Source: Physcia stellaris
Taxonomy: Eukaryota > Ascomycota > Lecanoromycetes > Caliciales > Physciaceae
Reading direction: 5' to 3'
Length of the DNA stretch: 64,000 nt
Assembly (NCBI GenBank): GCA_018902385.1
Contig: JABSSW010000072.1
Span: 1 to 64,000 of the forward strand
Below are positions 45,061-57,692 of this stretch, one piece after another. Under the pieces are notes generated by a model. It saw only the letters and a program-made list of their open reading frames with translations. It searched no databases and was not told the DNA's origin. Positions within the stretch are counted from its first letter, which is position 1, and each line of letters begins with the position of its first letter. A program made the translations under genes and the position numbers.

Positions 45061-47485
45061 TTATAGTATTCTCAGCTCCTGCTGGGTGTTTTTGAGGTAA
45101 AGCTTCTTTCTCGTGCGTTTATCACCATAAAGTACTTCGAAGGAGCTTTGGTTCCAAGGCGAGACTGCCTCCTCGAACCAGCCCCACCGTTTGTACGTGC
45201 CCTTTATAGAGGTAACGGGCTCCAATACAATCCCAAAAGTCCCTCTTCGCTGGGCATCGCTGACGACTGGCAAGAGATAAAGTGGTCTTTCGTACCAGAA
45301 CGCAAAAGATCCTTTCATTTTGAAAGAGTCGAGTAGCTCCTCCATCTCCCGAGACCTATCGGCCTGGATGATCGGATTCCTCATCGCTCTTCGCGAAAAG
45401 TCGGAGGTTTGAGGATCAACGTCTGGCATGGCGTAAAGCTGCATCCCAGTTTGTGGGAGCACAAGGTTGTACTTCAGGTCCCAATTATAACTGTCTGAGG
45501 GATATAGTAGTGCTGGGTGTAAAGCACCTCGAACACGAATCCAGCCGCCTGTCACTTGACCAAAAGCATCCGGTGACATGAGATCAATGTGACTATCTAT
45601 GACGGTTATGACGGAAGACAGCTCACGTTTAATAAAGTTGTTAATGATTGGCATATCAACAGAGGCCCATGACCACGATGGTGCACGATACCTGGAAGGG
45701 GATCGCATATCGTCGCTCTCGGCTCGGCCAACGCGCCAGATTAGTTCGTTCGGAAGGTTTTCTCGCCATAGTCCGGCTAGATAGTCACTATTGAGTTCCG
45801 AGCGAAACCTTTTCGCAACTCCTGAGAATGCGACGAGTTTATCTTCCTCTTTCGTAAGTGTGCATGAGGAATACCACTCCACCAGCCTCTGCCATTTCTC
45901 ATAATTCTCGGACATGCGTAATGGGTTTAGCGCAGTCATTCTATTTTTGAATGAGAGCTGTGTTCCGTACGTGATTGGAGCCGAACCAAGATTTGCTTGA
46001 GAAACGAAAAATTTGGCTATGTCAGAAGGCTCTACAGTAGCATCGTCTCTTTCCGATGAACCTTCAGGATAACCTCCCGCCAGCAATTTCTGCATCATAG
46101 CCAGGTACTCGTCTGACTGCAGGTCTACTGTTGATTCTGGCTTATTGCGAATATCAAAAGATGATCCACAGGTAATCTCTGGAATACCGCGTGGGTATAC
46201 TTCACTGGCATTCAACTCGCAGCATTCCCACAAGAGCTGATCGGAACCGAAATGCAGAATCCTTGGCGCTAGCCACCGTTCTTGACAGACCCATCCGCGG
46301 CGAGAGATTGGAGCGTAATCCAACTGTTCGTCCCAGTATCTTTTTGGTACAAGGATGCTAGTACGCCGCTCCACATCGTGGCCTATCCAACTGGTCACGA
46401 TTTCGCAAGGACTTACTTGGTCAAAGTCTCTTGGCGGGAATAGGCCATCAAGGCGTGCAGAAAGGGATATAGCTGACATATTACAATATGAATGGGAGTA
46501 TACGTCCTGCATTGTCATTGATTCCACTCGCCATTCCTCTGGATCATCTTGAACGATGCATAGTGAGTCGATCCAGATGTATCTAACACTGAAGTATGAT
46601 CGAGCCGCGATAAAGGCATCCTGAAACGTCTTTGATAGGGATAACACAGGTATAGCGCAAGAAAATTGCTCGACATTCGAGAGCACAGTTCGAACTACTA
46701 CAGAGTCAGCCCAGCGATGGCTGAGTGTTACGTATGGGCCTGTTGGAGGAGTATTCCGGGTATCGATCAGCTTGACGTTATCTTCATTCGATATTCCAAG
46801 GTCCACGAGGCGAGTAGGAAACCAAGCCGATGAGACGTCACCTTTTTCCATTGTACAGGTCTCTAGCCACTTTTGCATCAAGCTGATAATCGGAGTCCAC
46901 GTGGGTGACCCGCTCCATTGATTGCATGTGATCAAATCTTTTCTACATGAATTGAGCCATTTCTGGACAAGACTACGAGTGGGTATGGCCTGGGGGCGGT
47001 GAACCCGTTGGTTGCAATGGACGTGCCCTGTGCGGCACGTCTCCAGCCAACGTCTAACGAGATTTCGTGTGGGCTGAGACAATGCGCTCTCGTGCAGCGC
47101 CTCGTCCGCGGCTAAAAAATTAGAGATCTCTGATAAGATCAAACTCAGCATTCAAGTAAAAGCAAAAAACGTTACGTTGACGGTTACCTTGATATGGAAC
47201 TAGCCAAAAAGACAGAGGGACTACCGCGTCCCCTTCAAACATGAGGTTTAATTCGCTGGCCTGCCAGGAGCTTGTCTCTGGGCTGGGCGACAACGTAAGG
47301 ATCAGCTTCCCATTGATCTCAAGTGGGCCTTTTCCCAAGCGCTGAGCTGCCCGCTGAACCCGCGTCCAGTAAAGGCTGCAGATGAAGCAGCCGGACTCCG
47401 TAGACGCGTAGAGACTTCGAGTCGATTCGTGCAACGTACGACGTCGAGGTGACTCGAACATGGACTGGCAAGTGCTGCAAATCAT
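45061..47485 (-). CDS. HET-domain protein with a triplicated W-L-x2-C motif
   Basis: Two exons, 47485-47188 and 47111-45061, join in phase (GTAACC donor, TTTTTTAG acceptor), giving 782 aa. The N-terminus has the CSTCQSMF and CFICSLYW cysteine pairs usual in this HET subclass. Residues ~110-190 contain three successive copies of a unit LVxxWLxxC...CNQ (LVRRWLETC, LVQKWLNSC, LMQKWLETC), which is normally single. FPTRLVDLG then leads into the HET domain: YVTLSHRWADS, FIAARSYFSVRYIWIDSLCIVQDDPEEW, MQDVYSHSYCNMSA and RRGWVCQERWLAPRILHF. The C-terminal half is the usual variable region, with a YRAPSWSWASVDMP motif. Probably cytosolic and involved in incompatibility or defence cell death. The frame looks intact. 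Confidence 0.92.
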
Positions 47486-48173
47486 TTGGCAGACCCAATC
47501 TCAGCTGTGAACGAGTCGAGCTAAACCCTTTCTCTTTCGGTGTAGACCCCATCAACCTGGTGATTTGCTGTTTTCGGGTCCACAATGGCTTTCTTAGTAA
47601 GAGATTCACTTGAAAACCAGGATTGTGAAGCAACGCAACGTGGAGATTTCGAAAGCAATCGAGGGGATCTCGGAACAAAACGGCCCGGCCAAGCGAAGAC
47701 ACGATCTCTTGGCGTTTATCGATTCATTGACATCGAGTAATCTCGTATCCACATACCATCTCGCTACGTCCATTGATCCGGGTCCGCGATCGCTTCCGGA
47801 AGAACGTGCCAATCGCTGGAGGCTGCGAAGAGATCAAATGTCTTCTCTGTCGAGGGATAGGAGACTCGATTGGTCGCACGATCCTGCTGAAGCTACTCAT
47901 CAACAGCACGGGCCGACTGCCAGCGCTACCGGATTGTCGAGACTTACTTTACCATCTGGTGTTGGGGCTAATGTATCAGATGAGAAATTTACCTAGACAA
48001 GATGACCGGTAATCTGCGCATAGGAGAACACCCATTATGGATGCCGACATTATCTAAGTTTCGTAACTCCAGTCTGCATAAACTGCTCTACATGTTCCCC
48101 GCCCATTCCATTCAATTTCCCCTCGACATCATCTCCCTCCAACAAACCCCCATCACCATTCATTCCAATTACC
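47486..48173. other. No supported gene
   Basis: Short overlapping frames on both strands without motifs, between the HET gene start and the end of the SDR gene. Confidence 0.5.
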
Positions 48174-49487
48174 TCAATAAGTAGCACCAGGCATCAACCC
48201 AAGCCGGCCTCCATCGACCAGATGAATGGTGCCAGAGCAATACGCGCCTGCTTCAGAGGCAAAATACAAGACCGTTCCTCCCATTTCCTCCTCTCGCCCT
48301 GCTCTACCGAGAGGTTGCACATCTTTGGGTAATGCGCCTTCAACGGTCATGTCTTCGTTGCCGAAGACGGATGCCATCATCTCCGAGGGGAAGACTAGGA
48401 TTTGAGATTACAGTTAGCGAGTTCGGATTCAGGGAATGACGTTTCCTTTTTCTCCTTTTCGAGCCTGAATCCGCTCCCTGGAAGCAGGCACATCAAAGCT
48501 GCGAGAGATAATAAAATGGCGGTTAGAAGGACAAGGTAAAGGAAAACGAAAACCACCATCCAAGACAGCCATCACCCCCAGCAAAACATCCGTACTTTCC
48601 ACACCCAAACCCCAAAGAAAGACCCCAAAAAAATTCAAAGAAGCAACTCACGACCCGGCGCCAACCCATTAACCCGAATCCCCCACCCCACCAGCACCCC
48701 CGCCAAACTCTTAACCAAATGATTCACCGCCGCCTTAGAAGTATTATATGCCAACCCCCTGCACCCACCCCCGATGAAACGCCCCAATCGAGCTCGTAAC
48801 CAGAATCTGGCTCTTCTGCCTCACATTCCCCTTCCGATTCCCCAGATCAAGGAGCGCGAGGAAGGCGACGGCGGTGTAGAGCGCGCCGGCGACGTTGACG
48901 GTGTACGTCTCTGTGAAGCTCTCGATGGGGATGGATGCGAGGTGCGTTTGTACTTCTTCGATGGACATTGTCTGGGAGGTGGAGGGGAGCAGGGCGCGGT
49001 TGGTCGGGCCTAGGATGCCGGCGTTGGCGATTAGGAGGTTTATGTAACCGGTTGCGGAGGCGATGGTGGTTGCTGCGCTGGACAGCGAGGCGGGGGATGT
49101 GATGTCCGCTTGGATGGGTATCACTTTTCCGACGGCTGCTGCGGGCTCGTCTGGGGCTTTTTGAGAGGAGTTGGGAGGGGGGTTGAGTGTCGAGTTGACA
49201 CTTTCGGCGGCGGCGATGAGCTTTTCGAGACGGCGGCCGAGAATGTATACCGTTGCGCCGTTTTGGGCGAGGGCGCGGGTCATGGACAGTCCGATGCCTA
49301 TGTTCGTCTGATTTAGTTCATTCGGGGATGTCGCCTTAGGGAATGAATCATGGCATGAGCTTGGGGTTGTTGGGAACAGGATAGGGATGAGAGGAGGATG
49401 GTTACCGGTCCCGCCGCCTGTGATTACTACTATGAGGCCTGCGCAGGAGAAGAGGTTGGAGCGGTCTAGGAGATTGCTGGAAGCCAT
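48174..49487 (-). CDS. Short-chain dehydrogenase/reductase (classical SDR)
   Basis: Exons 49487-49406, 49297-48652 and 48394-48174, all with consensus ends. The Rossmann signature is formed across intron one (VVITGGGTG|IGL). NAG is in LLIANAGILG, the catalytic Ser in LVTSSIGAF, and the YxxxK pair in AYNTSKAAVNHL; NGLAPG and an SGTIHLVDGG tail complete the fold. NAD(P)H-dependent oxidoreductase, probably cytosolic. Between GAFHRGWVQG and AYNTSKAA the frame shifts by one base at a CCCCC run (48755-48759 on plus); one G fewer on the coding strand would restore LAYNTSK, so an assembly error is likely. Next to the MFS gene and at the edge of the putative cluster. Confidence 0.85.
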
Positions 49488-49569
49488 ATTGATGGGGTTG
49501 AGACTGTATTCTCGAGAACACAAGCTAGAGTGGAGTTGCAAGACGGCTGGGACTTGGGTCTTGTGGAGG

Positions 49570-49588
49570 GATATATACACATATATAG
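49570..49588 (-). promoter_or_regulatory. TATA-like region of the SDR gene
   Basis: Minus strand reads CTATATATGTGTATATAT, about 85-100 bases upstream of the SDR start codon. A TATA box is plausible. Confidence 0.45.
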
Positions 49589-49850
49589 GGGCTGGTTCGA
49601 CGGTAACATAGTATCTTTAAGTGATCTACAGTGCAACACGTCAGCTGCATGTTGCGGGCTTGATCCTACGCGGTGACGTATTTTCTCGCCTCGTCCACTA
49701 CTACCGTCCTTTACTCACTAAATTCTGTCGTTCGCTCGCACAGTATTGGACATCAAAGCCTACATACACTAACCTTGAGGAATTTTCGGACACATAAGTG
49801 TCCTGCAGTCCAATCAACGATAGATTCCATCCATACTATAGCTAGTCAAA

Positions 49851-51677
49851 TTATAATCGAGGCTGGAATTTAGGATTAGTCCTGATCCTCTCGCCCAGTG
49901 TGATCAGAAGTAGAGAGGACGGCGCAAACGCCAGAGCGAGAAACCCTAGTAAGCTGTTGCCCCATCCAAGACCAAGTCTTGCATACAAAGCTGGGCCAGC
50001 CAAAGGTATACAGGTACCGAAGATCGAGCGTACCACTGTATTTGCTCCAATGGCGCTGGCAGCAAACATAGTGTAGGCGTCGATTAGGTACATCTGTACT
50101 GGCAGAAATACATAAAGTATCCCAATCCCAATCAACCCAGTCCCTATGATAGGGACAATCCAGTGTGTATGTTTCTCGACCGTCCAGCCATACCAGAAAA
50201 GGCCGATAGGCACGAGGAATGCGCCAACCACAAGAGGTGGCAGACGATCTTCTGGCTTCATCTCCCCACGCTTTGCTTTCTGGCGTTTGATATAGCGATC
50301 CGAGAACATTCCAACGGTGAGTTGGCCAATACAGAAGCCGATACCAAGACCAAGGTAGGCAAGACCGGCTTCTCCTGCGTTGAAGCCGTATTGGTCTTCA
50401 AAGACGCGCGTGAAAGTGGTGAAGAGGAGGTACATGTAGCTATACACAATGGAGACAAAGATTGAGAGGAGGACCACGATTGGCGAGCGGATCAGCATCT
50501 TGGTAGGGCGGATTGCTGCAGCTCGGATCAATTGGCGCGGAGATTGGCCTTTGTCGAATTTGGATTTGAGAGAAAGGTTCCCGGTTTCCCTTCGGAGGCT
50601 TAAGGTCTTCTTGTGTAAAAGTCGTGGACCGTAAGTCTCTTTGAGGAGGACGAGGGAAGCGATCGTAAAAACGCCAGACTGTAAGAGGTGAGTCCTATGT
50701 GCAAATTCACCTACATTGCAGACCTACAAGGATGACGACTAGCCAAAATGTCCATCGCCAGCCTACCTTCAGAGATAGGTAGCCTCCTGCTACGGGACCT
50801 AGGTATGAAGATTAGCATTGGATGCAGGCGTCCGACAAAACCAATACAGCACAACATTTCGTATCTACTACAGGTCCCTACGTCGCTTGTTAGAATTGAC
50901 TGGAAAGATAGTCGTGGACGAGTCATACAAGCAACGGTCCAATAGTCCACAGAGACAGCGCAGTTCCACGTTCCTCGGGTATCATCAAATCAGCTACAAA
51001 TCCACCCCCCAGCGTCAACGGGATACAGCAAGCAAGTCCCATGATAAGTCGGAACACAATGAGCATGGGTAAATCCACGCTGACAGCACATAAGATGGTT
51101 GCAATGAGGAAGACGAAATTCGCAGTGTGCATTACGGGAGCACGTCCGTATAGCTCGCTGAGTGGAGACAGAAGCAATGGTCCGATCGCAAGTCCGACGA
51201 CATAGATTGATACTAGCAGTGACGACAAGGCGGAGTCGGTAGAATGGAAGTCTCGCATGGCGGCGGGCACCCCGGGTGCAAATATTGTAGATGCCATCGC
51301 ACTAGTATCCATCCATCAGCTCGAGGCACAGCCAAACAGGGAGTGTCTGCCACGAACACATTGAAAGTGATGGCAGAGACCAAGGAGATGATAATCCATT
51401 TGTGCAGCGATGTCCAGTTCATTGGATTGCTGTGATCGTCTGGGCCATCCCAGTCCACCAGGTCTGTCTTTTCCTCAAGTACTGCCGGCTCATCCGACAC
51501 CGCTTTCTCGGGGTCGATATTTCCATCTTGAGGTAAGTGGTTGAGCTCGCGCTGTGTCTCGGATGAGTCTGATCGGGTCCCAGATGTAGTACGTTGGGAT
51601 GTAGGCTCGTCAAGGGGCTGGGCTTCAAGGTCGGTGGATACTGCCAGCGTTTGAGCTTCTTGCTGATGAGCAGCCAT
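49851..51677 (-). CDS. MFS exporter, DHA1 drug:H+ antiporter type
   Basis: Start MAAHQQEAQTL at 51677 and stop at 49851, in several exons whose exact edges I did not fix. The N-terminal tail is polar and ends in DDHSNPMNWTSLHKW, the NPxNW motif of fungal DHA1 multidrug transporters, followed by the first membrane helix. STIFAPGVPAAM, IGPLLLSPLSELYGRAPV, FRLIMGLACCIPLTLGGGFV and the motif-C stretch GPVAGGYLSLKVGWRWTFW (50.75-50.80 kb) are in order. The C-terminal half from 50531 has six helices. Likely plasma-membrane export of a small molecule. Its place between the SDR and cupin genes suggests export of the cluster product; this is inference. Confidence 0.88.
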
Positions 51678-52311
51678 GGTGAAGAATGGAGGTTTTGTAA
51701 GGACTGTGGTTGTTGACAGATAACTCCATTCGATTATAAAGTGCAAAAGAATGCAGTCACTCAGCAGCAGCTTAAGGACGCGTAGAGAGAGCCAGCCTCG
51801 TATAATGGTGTAAGTTACGGTAAGGAATGTGTCAATACATGGCCGATCATACCGGCTTTATCGATCAAAAGCCGCTCAGTGTCACCCTACCTTACAGATT
51901 AGGATACGGGAGAGATATGCAGAAGTCAGCTTCCAGGATGCGTGGAAGGATGGCCTTTTCCATTTGCCAGCCTTGTGTTTTGAGGGTGCAGATCCACATG
52001 CCGATCACTGATAAGCGATAACGCGCTACCATGGCACGCTAGTGATACTGGCGGGAGGGCCGGAGGAATCGGCGATTGCGGGGTTATCGGTACGCTAAGA
52101 CGGTCTAGTGTAATATGCAATGAATCTGTGTTTTTTGCATCTCTCGTCCCAAACGCGTCCACAACTACGTAATGACCAGGTTTGGAAACAAAACCGCAAC
52201 CATGAGACTCTCAAGCAAATACCTGTGGCCTCAAACTTCTCCCATGCCTGCTTGTCCACAGCAGTCTGAACTGGAATCACTACCCATCCATCACACCTCT
52301 CTCTCATCAAC
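51678..52311. promoter_or_regulatory. Divergent promoter region, MFS and cupin genes
   Basis: 634 bp between the two starts. A TATAAT-like motif (minus strand, about 51735-51742) lies ~60 bases upstream of the MFS start. No repeated binding site for a cluster regulator was recognised. Confidence 0.4.
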
Positions 52312-52892
52312 ATGTCTGCCCCAAACATCATCACCACAGGCCACAATAGCGACGGCCTCTCCACCTTCATCGACAATCCCAAGTACAAGGCTTTCTCTCC
52401 TCACGTAGGAATTCTCTATGGCACGGTCGGCGATGGACCGATTAACTTGAACGACAACGCCGACATCTCGGCTTTTGAAGCCCACGATAACCCGGGCCTC
52501 ATCCCGAAAGAGGGCAGCGTGGTTCTTGTCGCAGAATGGCCGCCTGGAACGGACAGTATCGCCAAGATACATCGCACGCTGAGCGTCGATGTTGGTGTGA
52601 TGATTGAGGGAGAAAGTGAGTCTATCGACCTGGTCTCTTCTCTACGCTACGTACATGTACCCTCACTTGTCATCCACGGCGAGTCTTCCTAATCTCCTGC
52701 TTTACTTACATTGTGGTTGCAGTCATATGTCAGCTCGACAGCGGGGAGACACGTCTGCTCAAAAAGGGCGATGTCCTCCTCCAACGTGGTACCAAGCATG
52801 CGTGGAAGAACCCCAGCACATCGGAACCAGCGCGTATGCTATGCTTTGTCATGCCAAGCCATTCAGTCAAGGGAGCAAAGGAGACGGCTTAG
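52312..52892 (+). CDS. Small cupin-domain protein
   Basis: Two exons, 52312-52615 and 52723-52892, join in phase (GTGAGT donor, TTGCAG acceptor), giving 157 aa. The C-terminal half is a single cupin barrel: a WPPGTDSIAKIHRTLSVDVG strand region with a single His of cupin motif one, GVMIEGEIICQLDSGE, and motif two DVLLQRGTKHAWKNPS ending FVMPSH. The metal ligand set looks partial (His in KIHRT, His in TKHAW), so it may be an isomerase, cyclase or binding protein as well as a dioxygenase. Such small cupins are frequent in fungal metabolite clusters. Cytosolic; no signal peptide. Confidence 0.88.
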
Positions 52893-53101
52893 GTGACGGT
52901 CGTTAGAAATTACAGATGTTCATTACGTTCATGTTAGCCTCCTCGACAAAATCAGTTTACTGGCCCAACGATCGGATGTCTGTTGCCTCTAGTTTGCGAT
53001 AATAGCCACGTAGATGTTCCAAAATAATAACCTACAAGCGTAAAGATCAATCCTGGCAGGCTCGAGACATCACGTTTCCTCTCCACACAAGATCTTTCTG
53101 G
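52893..53101. other. Short convergent intergenic gap
   Basis: Between the cupin stop and the P450 stop. No hairpin terminator or gene was identified. Confidence 0.4.
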
Positions 53102-54979
53102 TTATTGGCCCCAGTGTTGCCTTCTCTTGCAGCTTAACATAAGAGGCGGAGGACTGATCGTGAAATGCTCCTTACTCCGACTTTCGAAGTTTACCGCTTC
53201 GTACCCAGACGCAAACCCAACATCAAATTCCATAATCACCCGCGCTACCGTGATCCGGATGTTCATCAGAGCAAGTGGCCGGCCTATGCAGCCATATGGA
53301 CCTACAGGGGGCGGTCAGAGATCAAGATGTTCTACCAAGGTCGAATGAAGGCTTTACATACCAGCAGAGAACGGCGCCCAAGCTGACTTCTCTTTGATCA
53401 TATCCGGCTGCGAGTACCAACGCTCTGGAACGAATGCAGTAGCGTGCGTGTAGATCTCCTCTCCTTCGGATCCACAGTCAGTAACACCTCCAAGATTCGA
53501 GGCAGATAAGAGACAGCTTGAGTAACTTACTTCGGCCAATAGCATACTGAGGACACCAAACGGTCATGTCTCCAGGTATGTGCACGCCATCGATCTCAAT
53601 ACCCTCAGGCGGCGTCTTCCGTTGTAGCGCAGTGGGTACCGGAGGATGAAGGCGTAGTGTTTCGTAGATGACCGCGTTTAGGTGGTCAAAATTTGCAATG
53701 TCTTGGTGCAGAGCATCCGTATGCGGATTAGGAATATGAGGTGCAAGCTCATCCCGGAGCTTTGAAATATGCTCAGGATTTCGCGCAAGCTCGAGCATGA
53801 TATGCGTCAAAGTCGCCGCTGTGGTATCACTATGGTTGAGCACAAGTCAGCTCATGACTTTAGAAGCCTCTTTGAAGGTCTAAAGAGGGGCACTGACCTT
53901 CCTGCCACGACGATCAACTGGGAGTCTCCTCTCAACATATTCAAGTCCTTCGCGTCGTATTCACTTCCCGTTGACGAACTCAGCAGAGTCGACATCACAT
54001 CTGGTATACCTGATTTGGCCTACATACCAGAGATCAGCTTCGTCTTCCTTATGATGGTCAAAGTACTTACTCCCATTCTCTCGTCCAGGCGCTGAGCACA
54101 GTATTCGATGAATCGCCACCAGTCTCTAGTCAGCAACGGCATAGCAGTTAATACTCTGAAGAACCAGACTGGGAACATCCAAGCTAGTGGCTCCATGCCT
54201 TCATTCAATAGCTTTATGGCCCAATGCTCCTCACTGCTTTCAAGCATGTTGAAAGAGGTGCCAAATGTAAGATCGCCCATGACATCAAAGCTGTATAGGT
54301 TGAACCATTTGGTAGCATCGAAGGGTTGGCCGTCAAAAGCTTGGATTCGGGATATGAGCTTATTACGATATCTTTGGATTCGATCTTCATATCCGCGAAG
54401 CGCTTTGTCGCTGAAAGCTGGACTCCATTGGCGTCGCCTTTGGTCATGGAGGGTTTTGACTCGTATTGTTTGCAAAGAGACCGCCGGTTTCCCGATATCG
54501 TACCAAGCGGCCCTTGTGCACTGGGAGCCTAAGCCGTAGATAGCATTGACGGCCTTGGGATCAGTTATAGAGAGATCGGATGATCCTACTCTGACAAAGT
54601 CGCCATACTCAGCATGCAACTCCGCCACTTTCCGATAAGCTTGACCGTCTTTCAATTGAGCGGATAGCCAGAAATTCGACAGTCTCGCGCCGTATGGTCC
54701 AGGGAAGTTGTTCAAAGGATGGAAGAAGGCACGATAAACAATCAAGCTGGTATAAAGCCCTCCGAGAAAGCAAGAACCAATTGTCGACACCTGATAGATG
54801 GCTTTCTGCCATGATGGCTCGCCTTGACTTTTAAGGCCCAGGACACCGATTGCAGCGGTGATAGCCACTAATTGGATATACCTCAAACCATGTAGATGGT
54901 GTTCACCTCTCTTGAAATAGAATAAATGAGTTACAGCACCTACTGCGGCCGCGATGGCTTGCGCGAGCAACATCATCAT
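53102..54979 (-). CDS. Cytochrome P450 (first of a pair)
   Basis: Five exons keep phase: 54979-54071, 54019-53898, 53829-53531, 53463-53362 and 53301-53102, giving 543 aa. Two or three N-terminal membrane segments are followed by the Pro-rich hinge NNFPGPYGAR. The I-helix motif AGSDTT is formed across an intron. The K-helix ETLRLHPPVP and PERW are present, and the haem loop FSAGPYGCIGRPLAL has the ligand Cys. The extra N-terminal helices are typical of CYPs near fungal benzoate/tryprostatin-hydroxylase-like families, but I would not assign a CYP number. ER-bound monooxygenase needing CPR; probable tailoring enzyme of the cluster. All key motifs are intact. ATG 54979 is the first in-frame methionine of the run of three. 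Confidence 0.93.
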
Positions 54980-55862
54980 TGCAAGCAAATCGCCAAGAGC
55001 ATATCCCTAAGGAACAGTCGAGTTGAAGGAAATAACCCTGAGCACGAAGGGGACTGTTCACAGTCCAGCGAAGAGTCTCACACAACAACTGGGCTATGGT
55101 CGCTACGATCACGATCTGTCGGAGTTCCTCTCCGTCCGCTTCACGGCAAGAAGCATCGCCTGTGATCTTCAGCCAGCGATCGTTCGATCCAGACTTATCG
55201 GTAACGCTGGAAAGTAGCCTTCGTCTCGATACTCCCTACTCAACGGTAGGATCCTTGATACTCGATTCGTAGGATTGTCCAACCCGTGGAGGCTATGATG
55301 CAAAGAAGTCTGACCGCGCCGGTCTATAACGCATACGAATCCAAGGTCATTGAATCCTTCAGTAAGACTAAATCCGAGAGAACGTGGGGGTTCGCCGACT
55401 TGATCGTCAGCAGTTTCTACCAAGTTGAGAAGCGAGTTAAAAGTACCGAGGGAGCCTCTCACGACAAGAGAGCTTATCTCTGTATGATAATTACGGCTAA
55501 TCTAGCGCTCTTTTCCTGGTATTGAAGCTAGTAATGGTGGATGGCGATCACTCTACCTTAGCTGCCGAGAATTCCCCGAACCGCCCACCCTTGACAGTTG
55601 ACACGGATGTCTTGACAAGGATGATGGTGTCTTGCTATCATTGTGTTGCACTGACAGCGATGGATCATGAGAATCCTTCGCCTTTGCCAACGTTGCTTTG
55701 ACCTCCACGAGATGGCACCCGCCAATGGGCGTCAGCATCAACTTGGGCCTTGTCCCGTCTGCTAAGGGTGAGCTTGCAAGTCGCTTGTTGGTTCAAGGGC
55801 TCAAGACTATGGTAGAGTGAGAACAAAGACCTCTGCTCGGTGAACACATTCCCAGTTGTAGA
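54980..55862. promoter_or_regulatory. Divergent promoter region between the two P450 genes
   Basis: 883 bp separating divergently transcribed P450s. Contains a few short frames without support. No clear TATA box or regulator site was recognised. Confidence 0.4.
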
Positions 55863-57692
55863 ATGGATCCTCATCACCAGAGCACATTTAATATGGCGAC
55901 TTTTAATGCTAGTACCTTTGCGCCAGCAACGATGGTAATGGAGAATACCATGAAGTCGTCTCTTGGCGGCACTACTCTGGTTGCATTAGCTGTTGTTCTG
56001 TTTGCTCGAACAGCTATACAATTTTATGGCGGAGAGAAGCCCCCTTTCGCGGGGTTTCGAGTACCACTGGAACCCAGCTTCTTGGTCAGACTTCGGTTTT
56101 CCTGGGGGGCTCTTCCAATGATCAACGAGGGATACTCCAAGGTTGTAATTCTAGGTAGCCCATTAGGCGACGGAGCTGACTGCAGGATAGTTCAAAAACT
56201 CTTTCTACAGACTTGCTAGGAACGACAGAGATATTCTTGTAATACCAAACAAGTACGTGGACGAACTGCGGGGTCTGCCGCAAGATAAATTGAGCTCAAT
56301 CCAAGCTCTGATTGCCGTAAGACACGCTTTTCCATGCCAGCAAGTTTAGAGGCTGAACGTTGATACCGAAGAATCTCGTCGGGAAATATTCGGCATCTGA
56401 TCTGCTTCTGGAAAGCGATCTACACACTCGAGTCCTCCAAACCAAAATTACGCCAAACTTGCCGCACTTCGTGGATGCGATGAAGGTCGAGCTTGATCAT
56501 ACTGCGTTGAAGGCTATTCCGGAATGCAAAGGTAAGTCAAGAATTGTAGGACTGTGCCATTTTCTGACGGATCTTTACAGATCATTGGCAAGAAGTCGAA
56601 ATTTACGAGATACTACTACAATTTGTAGCCCGGATCTCTGCTCGAGTATTTGTAGGCGAAACATTGTGTCGCAATGAAGAGTGGATCCAAACCTCTATCA
56701 AATACTCCGAGCAGGCGACTGTAACAGTAATGATCTTGCGAGCCTTTCCAAAGTTCCTGCACCCTATAGTCGCACCCTTCCTCCCTTCCTACTGGAACAC
56801 CAAACACTGGGTTCGTGAAGGCAAAAGGCTTCTTGTGCCGGTGATCAGTGCTAGGCGAGAAGCGGAGCAGAACGATCCGGAGTATGAAAAGCCAATGGAC
56901 TTTCTGCAGTGGATGATGGATGGAGCAGACGATAATGACAAGGTACCCGAGAAACTTGCCCACAGAGAGCTCATCATGGGACTTGCGTCGGTACATACCA
57001 CTACCATGGCTGCGGCACACTTTCTGTATGATCTTTGCGCAAGACCCGAATATGTTCAACCGCTGCGCGAGGAGATCATTAGCGTTCTGGATGAAGACGG
57101 TGGTTGGCAGAAGATGACTGTGCATAAGTTGCGAAAGATGGACAGCTTTCTCAAGGAATCTCAAAGATTAAACCCAGCCAGTCTCCGTAGGTATCCATTT
57201 TACCTGGTGTAATCTATCAGCTAATCTGGATTAGTGGGCTTCCACCGTATCGTCCAGCGCAGCCCAATCACTCTCTCGGACGGCCAGACCTTGACACCAG
57301 GAACACACATCTGCCTCGCCTCGTACTCCATCTCGAGAGACGCAGACAATGTCCCCAATCAAGAATTCGAAGGATTCCGATACTACGAAATGCGCAAAGA
57401 CCCCGACGAAGACAAAGCAATGCAATACGCCATGACGGACAAGAACCATCTCCATTTCGGACATGGCAGATTTGCCTGTCCAGGTCGATTCTTTGCGGCC
57501 AATGAGCTTAAGATGATTCTTGGTGAGCTGCTTCTAGGATATGAGTTTAAATATGCGGATGGTAAGAGCCGACCGAAGAACATTAATGCTGATGAGTTCT
57601 TGTATCCTGATCCTCAAACTCGGCTGTTGATGAAGGGACGAGATCAAGAAAGCAAAGTCAGCGGAGCAATGCGATCAGAGGATTCGGTTTAG
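55863..57692 (+). CDS. Cytochrome P450, ent-kaurene-oxidase-like (second of a pair)
   Basis: Five exons keep phase: 55863-56141, 56191-56316, 56372-56531, 56581-57186 and 57235-57692, giving 542 aa. One N-terminal membrane helix (LVALAVVLFARTAIQF) is followed by INEGYSKFKNSFYRL, VIPNKYVDELRGLP and HWQEVEIYEILLQFVARISA. The I-helix is GLASVHTTTMAAAHFLYDL, with TT but with SVH in place of the usual G-x-(D/E). KESQRLNPASLLGFHR (K-helix ExxR as ESQR) and the haem loop FGHGRFACPGRFFAANE follow. These features match fungal ent-kaurene oxidase/GA P450-4-like enzymes that act on terpenoids. This fits the UbiA-type enzyme in the same region. Intact. Confidence 0.93.

Noticed and set aside
48774-49316. 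Plus-strand frames opposite the first SDR
   Set aside because: Shadows of the GC-rich SDR coding strand, which has the full SDR motif set.
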